Source of the DNA: an uncultured Pelagibacteraceae bacterium
Lineage (GTDB): Bacteria; Pseudomonadota; Alphaproteobacteria; Pelagibacterales; Pelagibacteraceae
Reading direction: 5' to 3'
DNA length: 34,425 bases
Assembly (NCBI GenBank): GCA_902592985.1
Contig: CACJGR010000010.1
Coordinates: 1-34,425, forward strand
Position 1 is the first letter of the stretch; each line of letters starts with the position of its first letter. Below, piece by piece: positions 17,275 to 24,590 of this stretch. The position numbers and the translations under genes are program-made. The notes below the pieces were generated by a model. That model saw only the letters and a list, made by a program, of their open reading frames with translations. It searched no databases and was not told the DNA's origin.

Positions 17275-18479
17275 TGAAAATTAGACCTGTTATATTATGT
17301 GGTGGATCAGGGACTAGGCTTTGGTCTCAAACAAAATACAATAAAGCAAAACAATTTATAGATTTTGGTGGATGGAGCTTATTAGAAAAAACTTTAGATA
17401 GAATTAAAGGATCAATCTTTGATTATCCAATAATAAGTACAAATTTTAAATATTTAGATCAAGTAAGGAATTATTTAAAAAAATCTAAATTCAAAAAATA
17501 TAAAATTATTGTAGAACCAGCTAAAAAAAATACTGCACCAGCGATTTTAACTTCTTCGTTAATTAATGATATTCCAAACAAACAATCATTAATTTTTTTT
17601 CCAGCTGATCATTTAATTGAAAAAGCAAGCTTATTTAATAAAGCAATTAATAGAAACAAAAATAATTTGACTAATCAAAATATATTTATTTTTGGGATTA
17701 AACCCACTGAGGCATCAAGTGAATACGGGTACTTTTTAACTAAAAAAATTAATGGTAATATTAATAAAGTAGCTAAATTTATTGAAAAACCTAAAAAAAA
17801 TAAAGCAAAACAAATTATTAAAAAAAAAGGTTATTGGAATTCAGGAATGTTTTTTGCTCGAAAGGATTCAATAATAAATAATTTTAAGAAATATCAACTA
17901 AATATTTATAAAAATTGCCTCAAATCAGTATCAAAAGCTAAGCTAAAAAATAATACTTATCATTTAAATAAAGCTTCTTTTTCTAAAGTGCCTGAAAAAT
18001 CTTTTGACTATGCAATTTTGGAAAAAATGAAAGAAATCAATGCTATTAAATTAGACATACCTTGGTCTGATCTTGGTAGTTGGAGAGAGATTTCAAAAAT
18101 TTATCGAAGAAATAAGTCAAAATATTTTAAAAGAAAGAATGTTTATTATAGACCCTGGGGCCGCTATGTTAATTTATTTAAAGGTCAAAATTTTTTAGTT
18201 AAAGAATTAACTGTTAATTCAAAGTCATCTATAAGTTTGCAAAAACATCACCATAGATCTGAACATTGGATGATTACACAAGGTAAACCTAAAATCACTA
18301 TTAATAGAAAAAAATTTTTTAAAAAGGAAAACGACTCTGTGTTTATTCCAACTGGATCTGTACACAGAATAGAAAATTTATATAAAAAACCAGTTATAAT
18401 TATAGAAGTTCAAACCGGTCCTATTTTAAAAGAGAGTGATATAGTTAGATTTCAAGACGTTTACGGACGTATTAAATAA
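17274..18479 (+). CDS. manC: mannose-1-phosphate guanylyltransferase (ManC/CpsB type)
   Basis: 401 residues. The nucleotidyltransferase domain (about 1-265) has GGSGTRLWS (10-18), the FIEKP metal/sugar motif and WSDLGSW. A C-terminal cupin (about 285-400) begins RPWGRYVNLF and contains HHHRSEHW and IPTGSVHRIENL, as in bifunctional GDP-mannose pyrophosphorylase/phosphomannose isomerases. Usual bifunctional forms are about 460-480 residues, so this one is compact. GDP-mannose feeds surface polysaccharides. I start at ATG 17274, which overlaps the ilvD stop by one base; an in-frame TTG lies one codon earlier. Coupling to ilvD is unusual functionally and may only reflect genome compaction. Confidence 0.9.
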   Translation: MKIRPVILCGGSGTRLWSQTKYNKAKQFIDFGGWSLLEKTLDRIKGSIFDYPIISTNFKYLDQVRNYLKKSKFKKYKIIVEPAKKNTAPAILTSSLINDIPNKQSLIFFPADHLIEKASLFNKAINRNKNNLTNQNIFIFGIKPTEASSEYGYFLTKKINGNINKVAKFIEKPKKNKAKQIIKKKGYWNSGMFFARKDSIINNFKKYQLNIYKNCLKSVSKAKLKNNTYHLNKASFSKVPEKSFDYAILEKMKEINAIKLDIPWSDLGSWREISKIYRRNKSKYFKRKNVYYRPWGRYVNLFKGQNFLVKELTVNSKSSISLQKHHHRSEHWMITQGKPKITINRKKFFKKENDSVFIPTGSVHRIENLYKKPVIIIEVQTGPILKESDIVRFQDVYGRIK

Positions 18480-18502
18480 TTATAAAATCTTTAAGGAATT
18501 TT

Positions 18503-19351
18503 ATGAGCATAGTAACAGATATATTTTTACCCATAGCTTTAGCATTTATTATGTTTGCTTTAGGCCTAGGATTAACTGGAGCTGATTTTTTAAGAGTTTT
18601 AAAACAACCAAAAGATTTTTTTGTTGGAGCAATCAGTCAAATTATTTTACTTCCAATTATTGCATTTATTTTAGTTAAAGTTTGGCCTATTTCACCAGAG
18701 CTTGCAATTGGTGTTATGATTATTGCTGCAGCTCCTGGAGGAGTAACCTCAAATATACTAACGTCCTTTGCTAGAGGAGATGTGGCTCTTTCAATTTCAT
18801 TAACGGCAGTCATAAGTCTTTTAAGCGTCTTAACAGTTCCTTTTATTATTGTAACTTCTCTAGGGTTGTTGGGATCAGAAAATGTAGCTCAAAATATTTC
18901 TTTAACTAGTATGGCGATTAGTATGTTTTTGATCGTAACAGTTCCTGTAATACTAGGTATGATATTTAGAAGATTTGCATCAAATGCAGCAATAAAATTT
19001 GAACCAATAGCTAAAAAAATTTCAATAGGATTATTTATAATTGTCTTGCTTGGAGCTATTTTAGCAGAAAAAGACAATATAGTTTCTTATTTTGCTGATG
19101 CTGGACTTATTACATTGGCTTTAAATGTTATAATGATGATTGTAGCTTTTTTTGTTGCTCAGTTACTAGCAACTGGAAATGCTCAAAAGAAATGTATTGC
19201 TATAGAGTGTGGCTTACAGAACGGTACACTGGCAATTTTTGTTGGTACAACATTATTTGGTGGCGGAGCATTTGTAATTCCAGCTGCTACTTATAGCTTA
19301 ATAATGTTCGCCACCTCTTTAATTTTTGTATTCCTCGTTAAAAATAATTAA
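18503..19351 (+). CDS. bile acid:sodium symporter (BASS) family transporter
   Basis: 282 residues with about nine to ten membrane helices. Family marks include GLTGADFLRVLKQPKDFFVG in the N-terminal half, AAPGGVTSNILTSFARGDVALS (about 74-95) at the sodium-site crossover and ECGLQNGTLAIFVGT (about 233-247) at the second crossover. Bacterial BASS proteins carry 2-oxoacids, pantoate and similar organic anions with sodium. The substrate here is unknown. An AAGGAA ribosome site lies 6 bp before the ATG. The 3' end overlaps the minus-strand PiT-like gene by 4 bp. Confidence 0.85.
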   Translation: MSIVTDIFLPIALAFIMFALGLGLTGADFLRVLKQPKDFFVGAISQIILLPIIAFILVKVWPISPELAIGVMIIAAAPGGVTSNILTSFARGDVALSISLTAVISLLSVLTVPFIIVTSLGLLGSENVAQNISLTSMAISMFLIVTVPVILGMIFRRFASNAAIKFEPIAKKISIGLFIIVLLGAILAEKDNIVSYFADAGLITLALNVIMMIVAFFVAQLLATGNAQKKCIAIECGLQNGTLAIFVGTTLFGGGAFVIPAATYSLIMFATSLIFVFLVKNN

Positions 19352-20313
19352 AACCAACCCTTTGGAACAATTATATAGTGAATAGCAAGCACTATTCCAA
19401 CTGATACACTTAACCCAAAGATCATTTTAATAAAATCTTTTCCAATAAGTGGGAAAACATATTTAAATTTATAATCTTTGTTCATCGTTGAAATTGCTAA
19501 TTCTCGACCACATAATAACCCAACAAACACCCAAGTTGTTGACATTGGTAGGTCATTTAACTCTTTAAAGTAAAATAAAACTGCAGCGTATATTACATTA
19601 ATAATGGTAGCTGACCGTGCATATCTTGTTCCAGTTTTATCCAAAACTACTTTTTGAATAGGTCCACCATGAATATAGAAAATATAAAATAGAAGAACTG
19701 TAAAATAAGCCATTACCGTAATTAAGAGAGTAGGGCTTAACTGTCTTGGTAAATATACTGCAATGTTTGCAACGTCATGAGATAACCAAACCCACCATAA
19801 CCAACCTGAAGTTACCCAAACAGAGTTACGCCAGAAGCCAATCCATTTATCACTTACTTCATCAAACTTTTCATTGATAAATTTTGATACAATTATCCAA
19901 GCAATATAAGCAACCACTGCCGCTAAACCGTAACCCACAACACTTTTCATTAACATTTTTTCTAAAACAACAGTTGACGCAAAAGCTGATAAAACTAAGA
20001 AAGTAGTAGAAACTGGAATACCAATTCTAGTTAATAACAATAGTATTCCAGGAGCAACTGCGTGATACCATTGGATTTCTTGATAAGGTATTCTTGTTAA
20101 TCTTCCATAGGAAATGTCACCATCATAGGCATACCAACCCCAAGCTAGCGCTAAAATCATTACAAATGACGCTGAAGCTGCAAGTGTATACCATTTAAAC
20201 CATTTTTGTTTTGAGGCAATAAAAGTACCTAATGTTTGAATAGAGTCGTTTCCAATTACAGACCATCCCGCCAGTCCAAATCCTATTATTGCATATATTA
20301 ATGAGGGTTCCAT
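19348..20313 (-). CDS. PiT-like inorganic phosphate transporter
   Basis: 321 residues with about eight to nine membrane helices. PiT proteins have two related halves with GANDxxN-type motifs. Here the first reads GNDSIQTLGT (21-30) and the second SHDVANIAVYLP (178-189). Two PxSTT motifs (100-104 PVSTT and 256-260 PMSTT) match the PISTTH hallmark. It belongs to a divergent branch, so phosphate is likely but not certain; sodium or proton coupling would be expected. It is divergent from zur across about 208 bp and its 3' end overlaps the BASS gene. No clear Pho box was found upstream. Confidence 0.75.
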   Translation of the reverse strand: MEPSLIYAIIGFGLAGWSVIGNDSIQTLGTFIASKQKWFKWYTLAASASFVMILALAWGWYAYDGDISYGRLTRIPYQEIQWYHAVAPGILLLLTRIGIPVSTTFLVLSAFASTVVLEKMLMKSVVGYGLAAVVAYIAWIIVSKFINEKFDEVSDKWIGFWRNSVWVTSGWLWWVWLSHDVANIAVYLPRQLSPTLLITVMAYFTVLLFYIFYIHGGPIQKVVLDKTGTRYARSATIINVIYAAVLFYFKELNDLPMSTTWVFVGLLCGRELAISTMNKDYKFKYVFPLIGKDFIKMIFGLSVSVGIVLAIHYIIVPKGWF

Positions 20314-20487
20314 ATTTTTCTAGTTAGAGTTTAATTTTAAATTCATAAGAATCTTTTTCTTAACGACCATTTAATATGTGGCAAAAGGTTAGTCTATGAT
20401 TAAATATGATTATTTTTCTTTTAAGAACGTTGATTCATCGACAATTATATTATTTTGAATATTTGTCCAGATATTTAATAGAACAAT

Positions 20488-20521
20488 TTGACACTTATTT
20501 TTGTTATGTTATAACATAACA
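20488..20521 (+). promoter_or_regulatory. zur promoter with overlapping Zur operator
   Basis: A perfect 20-bp palindrome (TGTTATGTTATAACATAACA) spans 20502-20521 and ends directly before the ATG at 20522. It matches the core of known proteobacterial Zur boxes (GTTATnnTATAAC). TTGACA (20488-20493) and TATAAC (20510-20515), 16 bp apart, form a good sigma-70 promoter, so the operator covers the -10. A start about 7 bp after the -10 would fall on or next to the ATG, making a leaderless message. This points to zinc-dependent self-repression. Confidence 0.75.
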
Positions 20522-20911
20522 ATGAAAATATCTAAATGTTGTAATAAAAACGACCAACAGGCTTTAAATGTTTTAAAAAAACATAGCAAAGGCTTAACTG
20601 CTTATCGTCTATTAAGCGAATTACAAAAAAATAGAAATGTTAAACCTATGACAGTTTATAGATCATTGAATAGCTTACAAAAAATGGGTGTTGTACATAA
20701 GTCTAACCAAAGCAAAACTTATTTTGTTTGTAATAGTGGCGCTAAAGATAAACACAACCCAGCATTAGCCGTTTGTAAAAAATGTGAAAAAACTGAAGAA
20801 TTAAACCCAAATATTTTCTCTAAATTATTTAACAATATTAAAACTAAAGAAAAATATAATTTTTCAAATTTTGAAATTGAAATTTCAACTATTTGTCAAA
20901 AATGTAACTAA
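20522..20911 (+). CDS. zur: zinc uptake regulator, Fur family
   Basis: 129 residues. A winged-helix DNA-binding half (recognition region KPMTVYRSLNSLQKMGVVHK, 41-60) is followed by the metal-binding dimer domain with the structural zinc cysteines C85/C88 and C125/C128. The Zur assignment over Fur rests on the Zur-type operator immediately upstream and on sequence style (HNPALAVCKKC). It would repress zinc-uptake genes when zinc is plentiful. I start at ATG 20522; an upstream TTG in frame would place coding sequence inside the operator. The small His-rich membrane protein gene follows after 12 bp, so both are probably controlled together. Confidence 0.88.
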   Translation: MKISKCCNKNDQQALNVLKKHSKGLTAYRLLSELQKNRNVKPMTVYRSLNSLQKMGVVHKSNQSKTYFVCNSGAKDKHNPALAVCKKCEKTEELNPNIFSKLFNNIKTKEKYNFSNFEIEISTICQKCN

Positions 20912-20923
20912 AGGATAATAAAA

Positions 20924-21322
20924 ATGGAACACGCACACGAATTACCAGAATTTCTTCATTTTTTAGAAGAATTAATAGAAGAGCATAGCATATTAAGAGG
21001 TATGATTTTTGGCTTCATACATACTTTAATACCACTAATTGGTTTTTATTCTGGTTGGAGCATTAATCGTTTATTAAAAATAATATCTAATGGTGCTATT
21101 GCTGGAATAATTGGAATTGTTTTGGCGCATATAATTGCTGACTTTATAGCTGCTTTAGCTGATCCTCATTTAAAAAGTGCAGCTTTTGGAATAGTCATTG
21201 GAGGATTTTTGCCTTTAACTGCAGTACCTTTTTTAGAAAAGTATGTAACAAAGAGTAGATACCATACAGTCGTAGGTGATCATGAAGATCTTAAAAAGGA
21301 TTTGAAAAGAAAGCACAGATAA
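20924..21322 (+). CDS. small His-rich membrane protein in the zur operon
   Basis: 132 residues with three hydrophobic helices (about 25-43, 55-76, 84-102). The N-terminus is acidic and His-rich (H3, H5, H12, H21 among many Glu), and ten histidines occur overall, including H69 and D73 in the second helix (AHIIAD) and D80/H82 just after it. I do not recognise a family. Its place 12 bp after zur, with an AAGG ribosome site, and its histidines suggest a metal-related role such as zinc uptake or storage, but that is inference. The stop codon lies within a hairpin that also masks the next gene's start. Confidence 0.75.
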   Translation: MEHAHELPEFLHFLEELIEEHSILRGMIFGFIHTLIPLIGFYSGWSINRLLKIISNGAIAGIIGIVLAHIIADFIAALADPHLKSAAFGIVIGGFLPLTAVPFLEKYVTKSRYHTVVGDHEDLKKDLKRKHR

Positions 21323-21340
21323 TATTAAATACTATCTGTG
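21314..21340 (+). promoter_or_regulatory. hairpin covering the GTG start of the next gene
   Basis: CACAGATA (21314-21321) and TATCTGTG (21333-21340) are perfect 8-bp complements with an 11-nt loop. The left arm contains most of the membrane-protein stop codon and the right arm ends exactly on the GTG start (21338-21340) of the dehydrogenase gene. Ribosomes finishing the upstream gene would open the stem, a classic layout for translational coupling. Confidence 0.45.
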
Positions 21341-22336
21341 AAAACAGTTTCTCTCACATTAGATGAGATTTATAACTTAGCTAAAAAAATATTATTAGCT
21401 AACAAATGTGACGATGAAACAGCATCAATTCTTGCTGAACTGATAATGAAAGCCGAAAGAGATGGTTCTTTATCTCATGGTTTATTTAGATTACCCGCTT
21501 ATGTTTCAGGACTTAAAAGTGGAAAAATAAATGGTAAAGCAAGACCAGAAGTAAAAAAAATATCTCCAAGCGTTATTAAAGTTTTAGGAAATAATTGCTT
21601 AGCCCCTATGGTTTTAAATAAAAGTATTCCAGAATTAGTTAAAGTGGCTAAAGAAAATGGTGTAGCTGTATTAGCTATTACAAATTCACACCATATGGCT
21701 GCTATGTGGCCTGAAACAGAAATGATTGCTGAACAAGGCTTAGTTGCTTTTGCATGTACTTCTTATAAACCTGCTGTAGCACCTGCTGGCGCAACAAAAC
21801 CTTTATTTGGAACTAATCCAATTTCTTTTGCCTGGCCAAGACCAGGAAAAACTCCAGTTGTTTATGATATGGCAACAGCATCAATGGCAATGGGAGAAGT
21901 TCAAGTTGCTAAAAGAGAAGGGCATAAAGTTCCATTAGGAACAGGTCTAAACAAAGACGGCAAAGAAACAACAGATCCAGGAGAAATAGCTGATGGTGGA
22001 GTATTACTACCTTTTGGAGGTTACAAGGGTTCGGGAATAGCCATGATGGTTGAATTATTAGCTGGTGCATTAGTTGGTGATAATTTCAGTTTTGAAACAG
22101 CTGCAAAAGATAATAAAGACGGTGGACCCCCTAGCGGAGGAGAATTTATATTAGCAATATCACCTGATAAATCATCTGGAAATAATTGGGTCAAACATTC
22201 AGATGAATTTTTTAACAAGATGAAATCTATGCATGGAGTTAGACTTCCAGGCGAAAGAAGACATAAAAATAGACTAGATAAAGGACCACGAAATATTAAC
22301 GAAGAACTAGTAAATAAAATTAAATCTTTAAGCTAA
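21338..22336 (+). CDS. malate/L-lactate-type dehydrogenase (Ldh2 family)
   Basis: 332 residues, the usual length of the NAD(P)-dependent family that includes AllD ureidoglycolate, YlbC/ComC, sulfolactate and 1-pyrroline/piperideine-2-carboxylate enzymes. Seen are SHGLFRLPAYV (46-56) with the catalytic histidine, NSHHMAAMWPETEMI (117-130) and the cofactor-site GTNPISFAWP. GGYKGSGIAMMVELLAGAL near residue 228 is typical. The exact substrate, a 2-oxo/2-hydroxy acid or a cyclic imino acid, cannot be read. The start is GTG 21338, held in a hairpin. The end overlaps the minus-strand xth by 9 bp. Placement after zur may be only operon read-through. Confidence 0.85.
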   Translation: MKTVSLTLDEIYNLAKKILLANKCDDETASILAELIMKAERDGSLSHGLFRLPAYVSGLKSGKINGKARPEVKKISPSVIKVLGNNCLAPMVLNKSIPELVKVAKENGVAVLAITNSHHMAAMWPETEMIAEQGLVAFACTSYKPAVAPAGATKPLFGTNPISFAWPRPGKTPVVYDMATASMAMGEVQVAKREGHKVPLGTGLNKDGKETTDPGEIADGGVLLPFGGYKGSGIAMMVELLAGALVGDNFSFETAAKDNKDGGPPSGGEFILAISPDKSSGNNWVKHSDEFFNKMKSMHGVRLPGERRHKNRLDKGPRNINEELVNKIKSLS

Positions 22337-23104
22337 TTCAAGTTCAATAGGTGTATGGTCAGAAGGTTTTTGTCTACCACGTGGGAACTTATTTATTTTA
22401 ACATTTTTAACTATGTCAATTAATGAATTAGATACTAAAAAATGATCAATTCTCATTCCATTATTTTTTTGCCATGCACCACTCGTATAGTCCCAAAATG
22501 TATATCCTTCTTTTTCAGGATGTATGTATCTAAACGCATCATGAAAACCTAAATTAACCAATTCTCTTAACTTTTTTCTTATTTCTAATCTAAATAAAGC
22601 ATCGTTTTCATAGTTTTTTGGATTGTGAACATCTTCTGCAGAAGGAATTATATTAAAATCACCACCTATAATTATATTTTCATTTTGTTTAGACAATGAT
22701 TTTATTTTTTCAATTAAATTATCTAGCCAGTAAAGTTTATAATCATATTTTTCTGTATCAACAGGGTTCCCATTAGGAGTATAAATATTAATTAAATTTA
22801 TATTCTTATTTTTATATTTTAATTCAGCATAAATTATTCTTGATTGTTTATTTTTATCTTTAAATATATCGGTTTGAATATTATTTAATTTTTTTTTTGA
22901 GATTATTGCAACACCGTTATAACTTTTCTGACCATAGACATAATTTTCATATTTTAATGATTTAATATCCTCATACGGGTAAGTTTCATTTGGTGTTTTG
23001 ATTTCTTGCATCATAATAACATCTGGAGAGAACTTTTTTATGTACTCTTTGATATTTTCGATACGAGCTCTTACGGAATTTACATTCCAAGAACTAACAA
23101 TCAT
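22328..23104 (-). CDS. xth: exodeoxyribonuclease III
   Basis: 258 residues from the chosen ATG, the normal XthA length. This Mg-dependent endonuclease/exonuclease/phosphatase-fold enzyme cuts abasic sites and trims 3' ends in base-excision repair. Motifs are SWNVNSVRAR at the start, MMQEIKTP (catalytic Glu), GGDFNIIPS, RIDHFLVS and the terminal SDHTPIELEL. A longer frame reaches 23134, but the family begins with MIVSSWNVNS, so the start is 23104. It shares one base with the erpA stop (TAATG), which indicates coupling to the iron-sulfur gene upstream. Confidence 0.93.
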   Translation of the reverse strand: MIVSSWNVNSVRARIENIKEYIKKFSPDVIMMQEIKTPNETYPYEDIKSLKYENYVYGQKSYNGVAIISKKKLNNIQTDIFKDKNKQSRIIYAELKYKNKNINLINIYTPNGNPVDTEKYDYKLYWLDNLIEKIKSLSKQNENIIIGGDFNIIPSAEDVHNPKNYENDALFRLEIRKKLRELVNLGFHDAFRYIHPEKEGYTFWDYTSGAWQKNNGMRIDHFLVSNSLIDIVKNVKINKFPRGRQKPSDHTPIELELA

Positions 23105-23421
23105 TAAATTGAGAAAGAAGTACCACAGCCACAAGATGATTTGCTTTGTGGATTTGTTATTTTAAAAGAATCTCCTATTAATTCAGAAACATAGTCAACT
23201 TCAGATCCTTTTAAAAGATCAGCTGAAGTTTTATCGATTAAAATATTTTCAAATTTTAAATCATCTTTTTCCATAGATTTATCGTATGAAAAGTCATATT
23301 GAAAACCAGAACAACCACCCCCTTTAATGGCGATTCTAAAAAAAGATCCTTTGTCTTTTTGAGATAACAAATGATTAATCTGTTTTATTGCTTTATCTGT
23401 AAATTTAATTTCTTTAATCAT
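23104..23421 (-). CDS. erpA: A-type iron-sulfur carrier, ErpA/IscA family
   Basis: 105 residues. It delivers or assembles iron-sulfur clusters for target enzymes. The three cluster cysteines of the HesB/IscA fold are present: C37 in GGGCSGF, and C97 and C99 in the terminal SCGCGTSF. The first gene of a two-gene minus-strand unit with xth. It diverges from dgt across only 50 bp, so both promoters must lie back to back in that gap. ErpA versus IscA or SufA cannot be settled by sequence reading alone. Confidence 0.9.
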   Translation of the reverse strand: MIKEIKFTDKAIKQINHLLSQKDKGSFFRIAIKGGGCSGFQYDFSYDKSMEKDDLKFENILIDKTSADLLKGSEVDYVSELIGDSFKITNPQSKSSCGCGTSFSI

Positions 23422-23471
23422 ATAACAACACTGATATTACTAATATAATAGTAAATTATCGATTTTAAAGT

Positions 23472-24590
23472 ATGAAAAATTTCTCAAAATTAGGCCTATT
23501 TAAAAGCAGGGGGCGTATTTTTAAAGAAACTACAAGTCCGTATCGAACTCCATTTCAAAGAGATAGAGATAGAATTGTTCATAGCGCTTCTTTTAGAAGA
23601 CTTAAACATAAAACGCAGGTATTTGTTAATACTGAAGGAGATCATTACAGAACTAGAATAACTCATTCTATAGAAGTAGCTCAAATAGCAAGAACAATTG
23701 CAAAATACTTAACTCTTAATGATGATTTAGCAGAAACCTTAAGCTTAGCACACGATCTTGGTCATACCCCTTTTGGTCATGCCGGAGAAGATGCATTAAA
23801 TGAATGTATGAATGATTATGGTGGATTTGATCATAACTTACAAACAATCAGAATAGTAATGTTTTTAGAAAACAAGTATTTAAAATTTAAAGGATTAAAT
23901 TTAACTATTGAAACTCTTGATGGCCTTTTAAAACATAATGGAATTATTGAAGATAATTATTATATACAAACAATTATTGGAATTAAAAATTTTAAGAAAA
24001 AAATTAATTTTAAAAAATCTCCATCATTAGAGTCACAGATCTCAGCAATTTCAGATGATATTGCGTATAACAATCATGATATTCAAGATGGCTTAAAAGC
24101 TAGACTCTTCAAACTAAACGATTTAATAGAAATTGATTTTTTTAAAGAGATATACAAAATGCATCGAAAAAAAAATAAAAGCATAAATAATAATATTTTG
24201 ATATATCAGATAATAAGAGATTCAATTAATTTAATGGTTAAAGACCTAATAAAAAACACAACGAAAAACCTAAAAATAAAAAAAATAAAATCAGTTTATG
24301 ATGTTTATTCATCCAAAGATCAATTAGTTTGTTTTTCAAATAAATTTATGAAAATTGAAGATGAAATTAAATATTTTCTAAGAACAAAGATGTATAGCAA
24401 TAAAGATGTGTTAATCAAAAATAATAAAGGTAAAAAAATTATCAAAAGATTATTTGGCATTATTAGTTTAAATCCAAAAAAATATGTAAATAGAGACCAA
24501 TTAAAATTAAATAAATATAGAGCTGTGGCAGATTTTATATCTGGCATGACTGACAGATATGCAATCAATTTATATAATAAAATTAAATGA
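23472..24590 (+). CDS. dgt: dGTPase-like HD-domain triphosphohydrolase
   Basis: 372 residues, matching the shorter alphaproteobacterial form. It releases triphosphate from dNTPs, classically dGTP. The HD metal site is visible as H65 (THSIEVAQ), H94-D95 (LAHDLGHTPFGHAGEDAL) and the later SDDIAYNNHDIQD. The N-terminal SPYRTPFQRDRDRIVHSASFRRLKHKTQVF block (21-50) is the family signature. Its ATGA stop overlaps the argS start by four bases. The erpA-dgt-argS neighbourhood is common in Alphaproteobacteria. Confidence 0.93.
   Translation: MKNFSKLGLFKSRGRIFKETTSPYRTPFQRDRDRIVHSASFRRLKHKTQVFVNTEGDHYRTRITHSIEVAQIARTIAKYLTLNDDLAETLSLAHDLGHTPFGHAGEDALNECMNDYGGFDHNLQTIRIVMFLENKYLKFKGLNLTIETLDGLLKHNGIIEDNYYIQTIIGIKNFKKKINFKKSPSLESQISAISDDIAYNNHDIQDGLKARLFKLNDLIEIDFFKEIYKMHRKKNKSINNNILIYQIIRDSINLMVKDLIKNTTKNLKIKKIKSVYDVYSSKDQLVCFSNKFMKIEDEIKYFLRTKMYSNKDVLIKNNKGKKIIKRLFGIISLNPKKYVNRDQLKLNKYRAVADFISGMTDRYAINLYNKIK

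Noticed and set aside
20314..20500. Search for a Pho box or second Zur box serving the PiT-like gene
   Set aside because: No convincing repeat was seen; only a weak TATAAT-like element on the minus strand near 20440.
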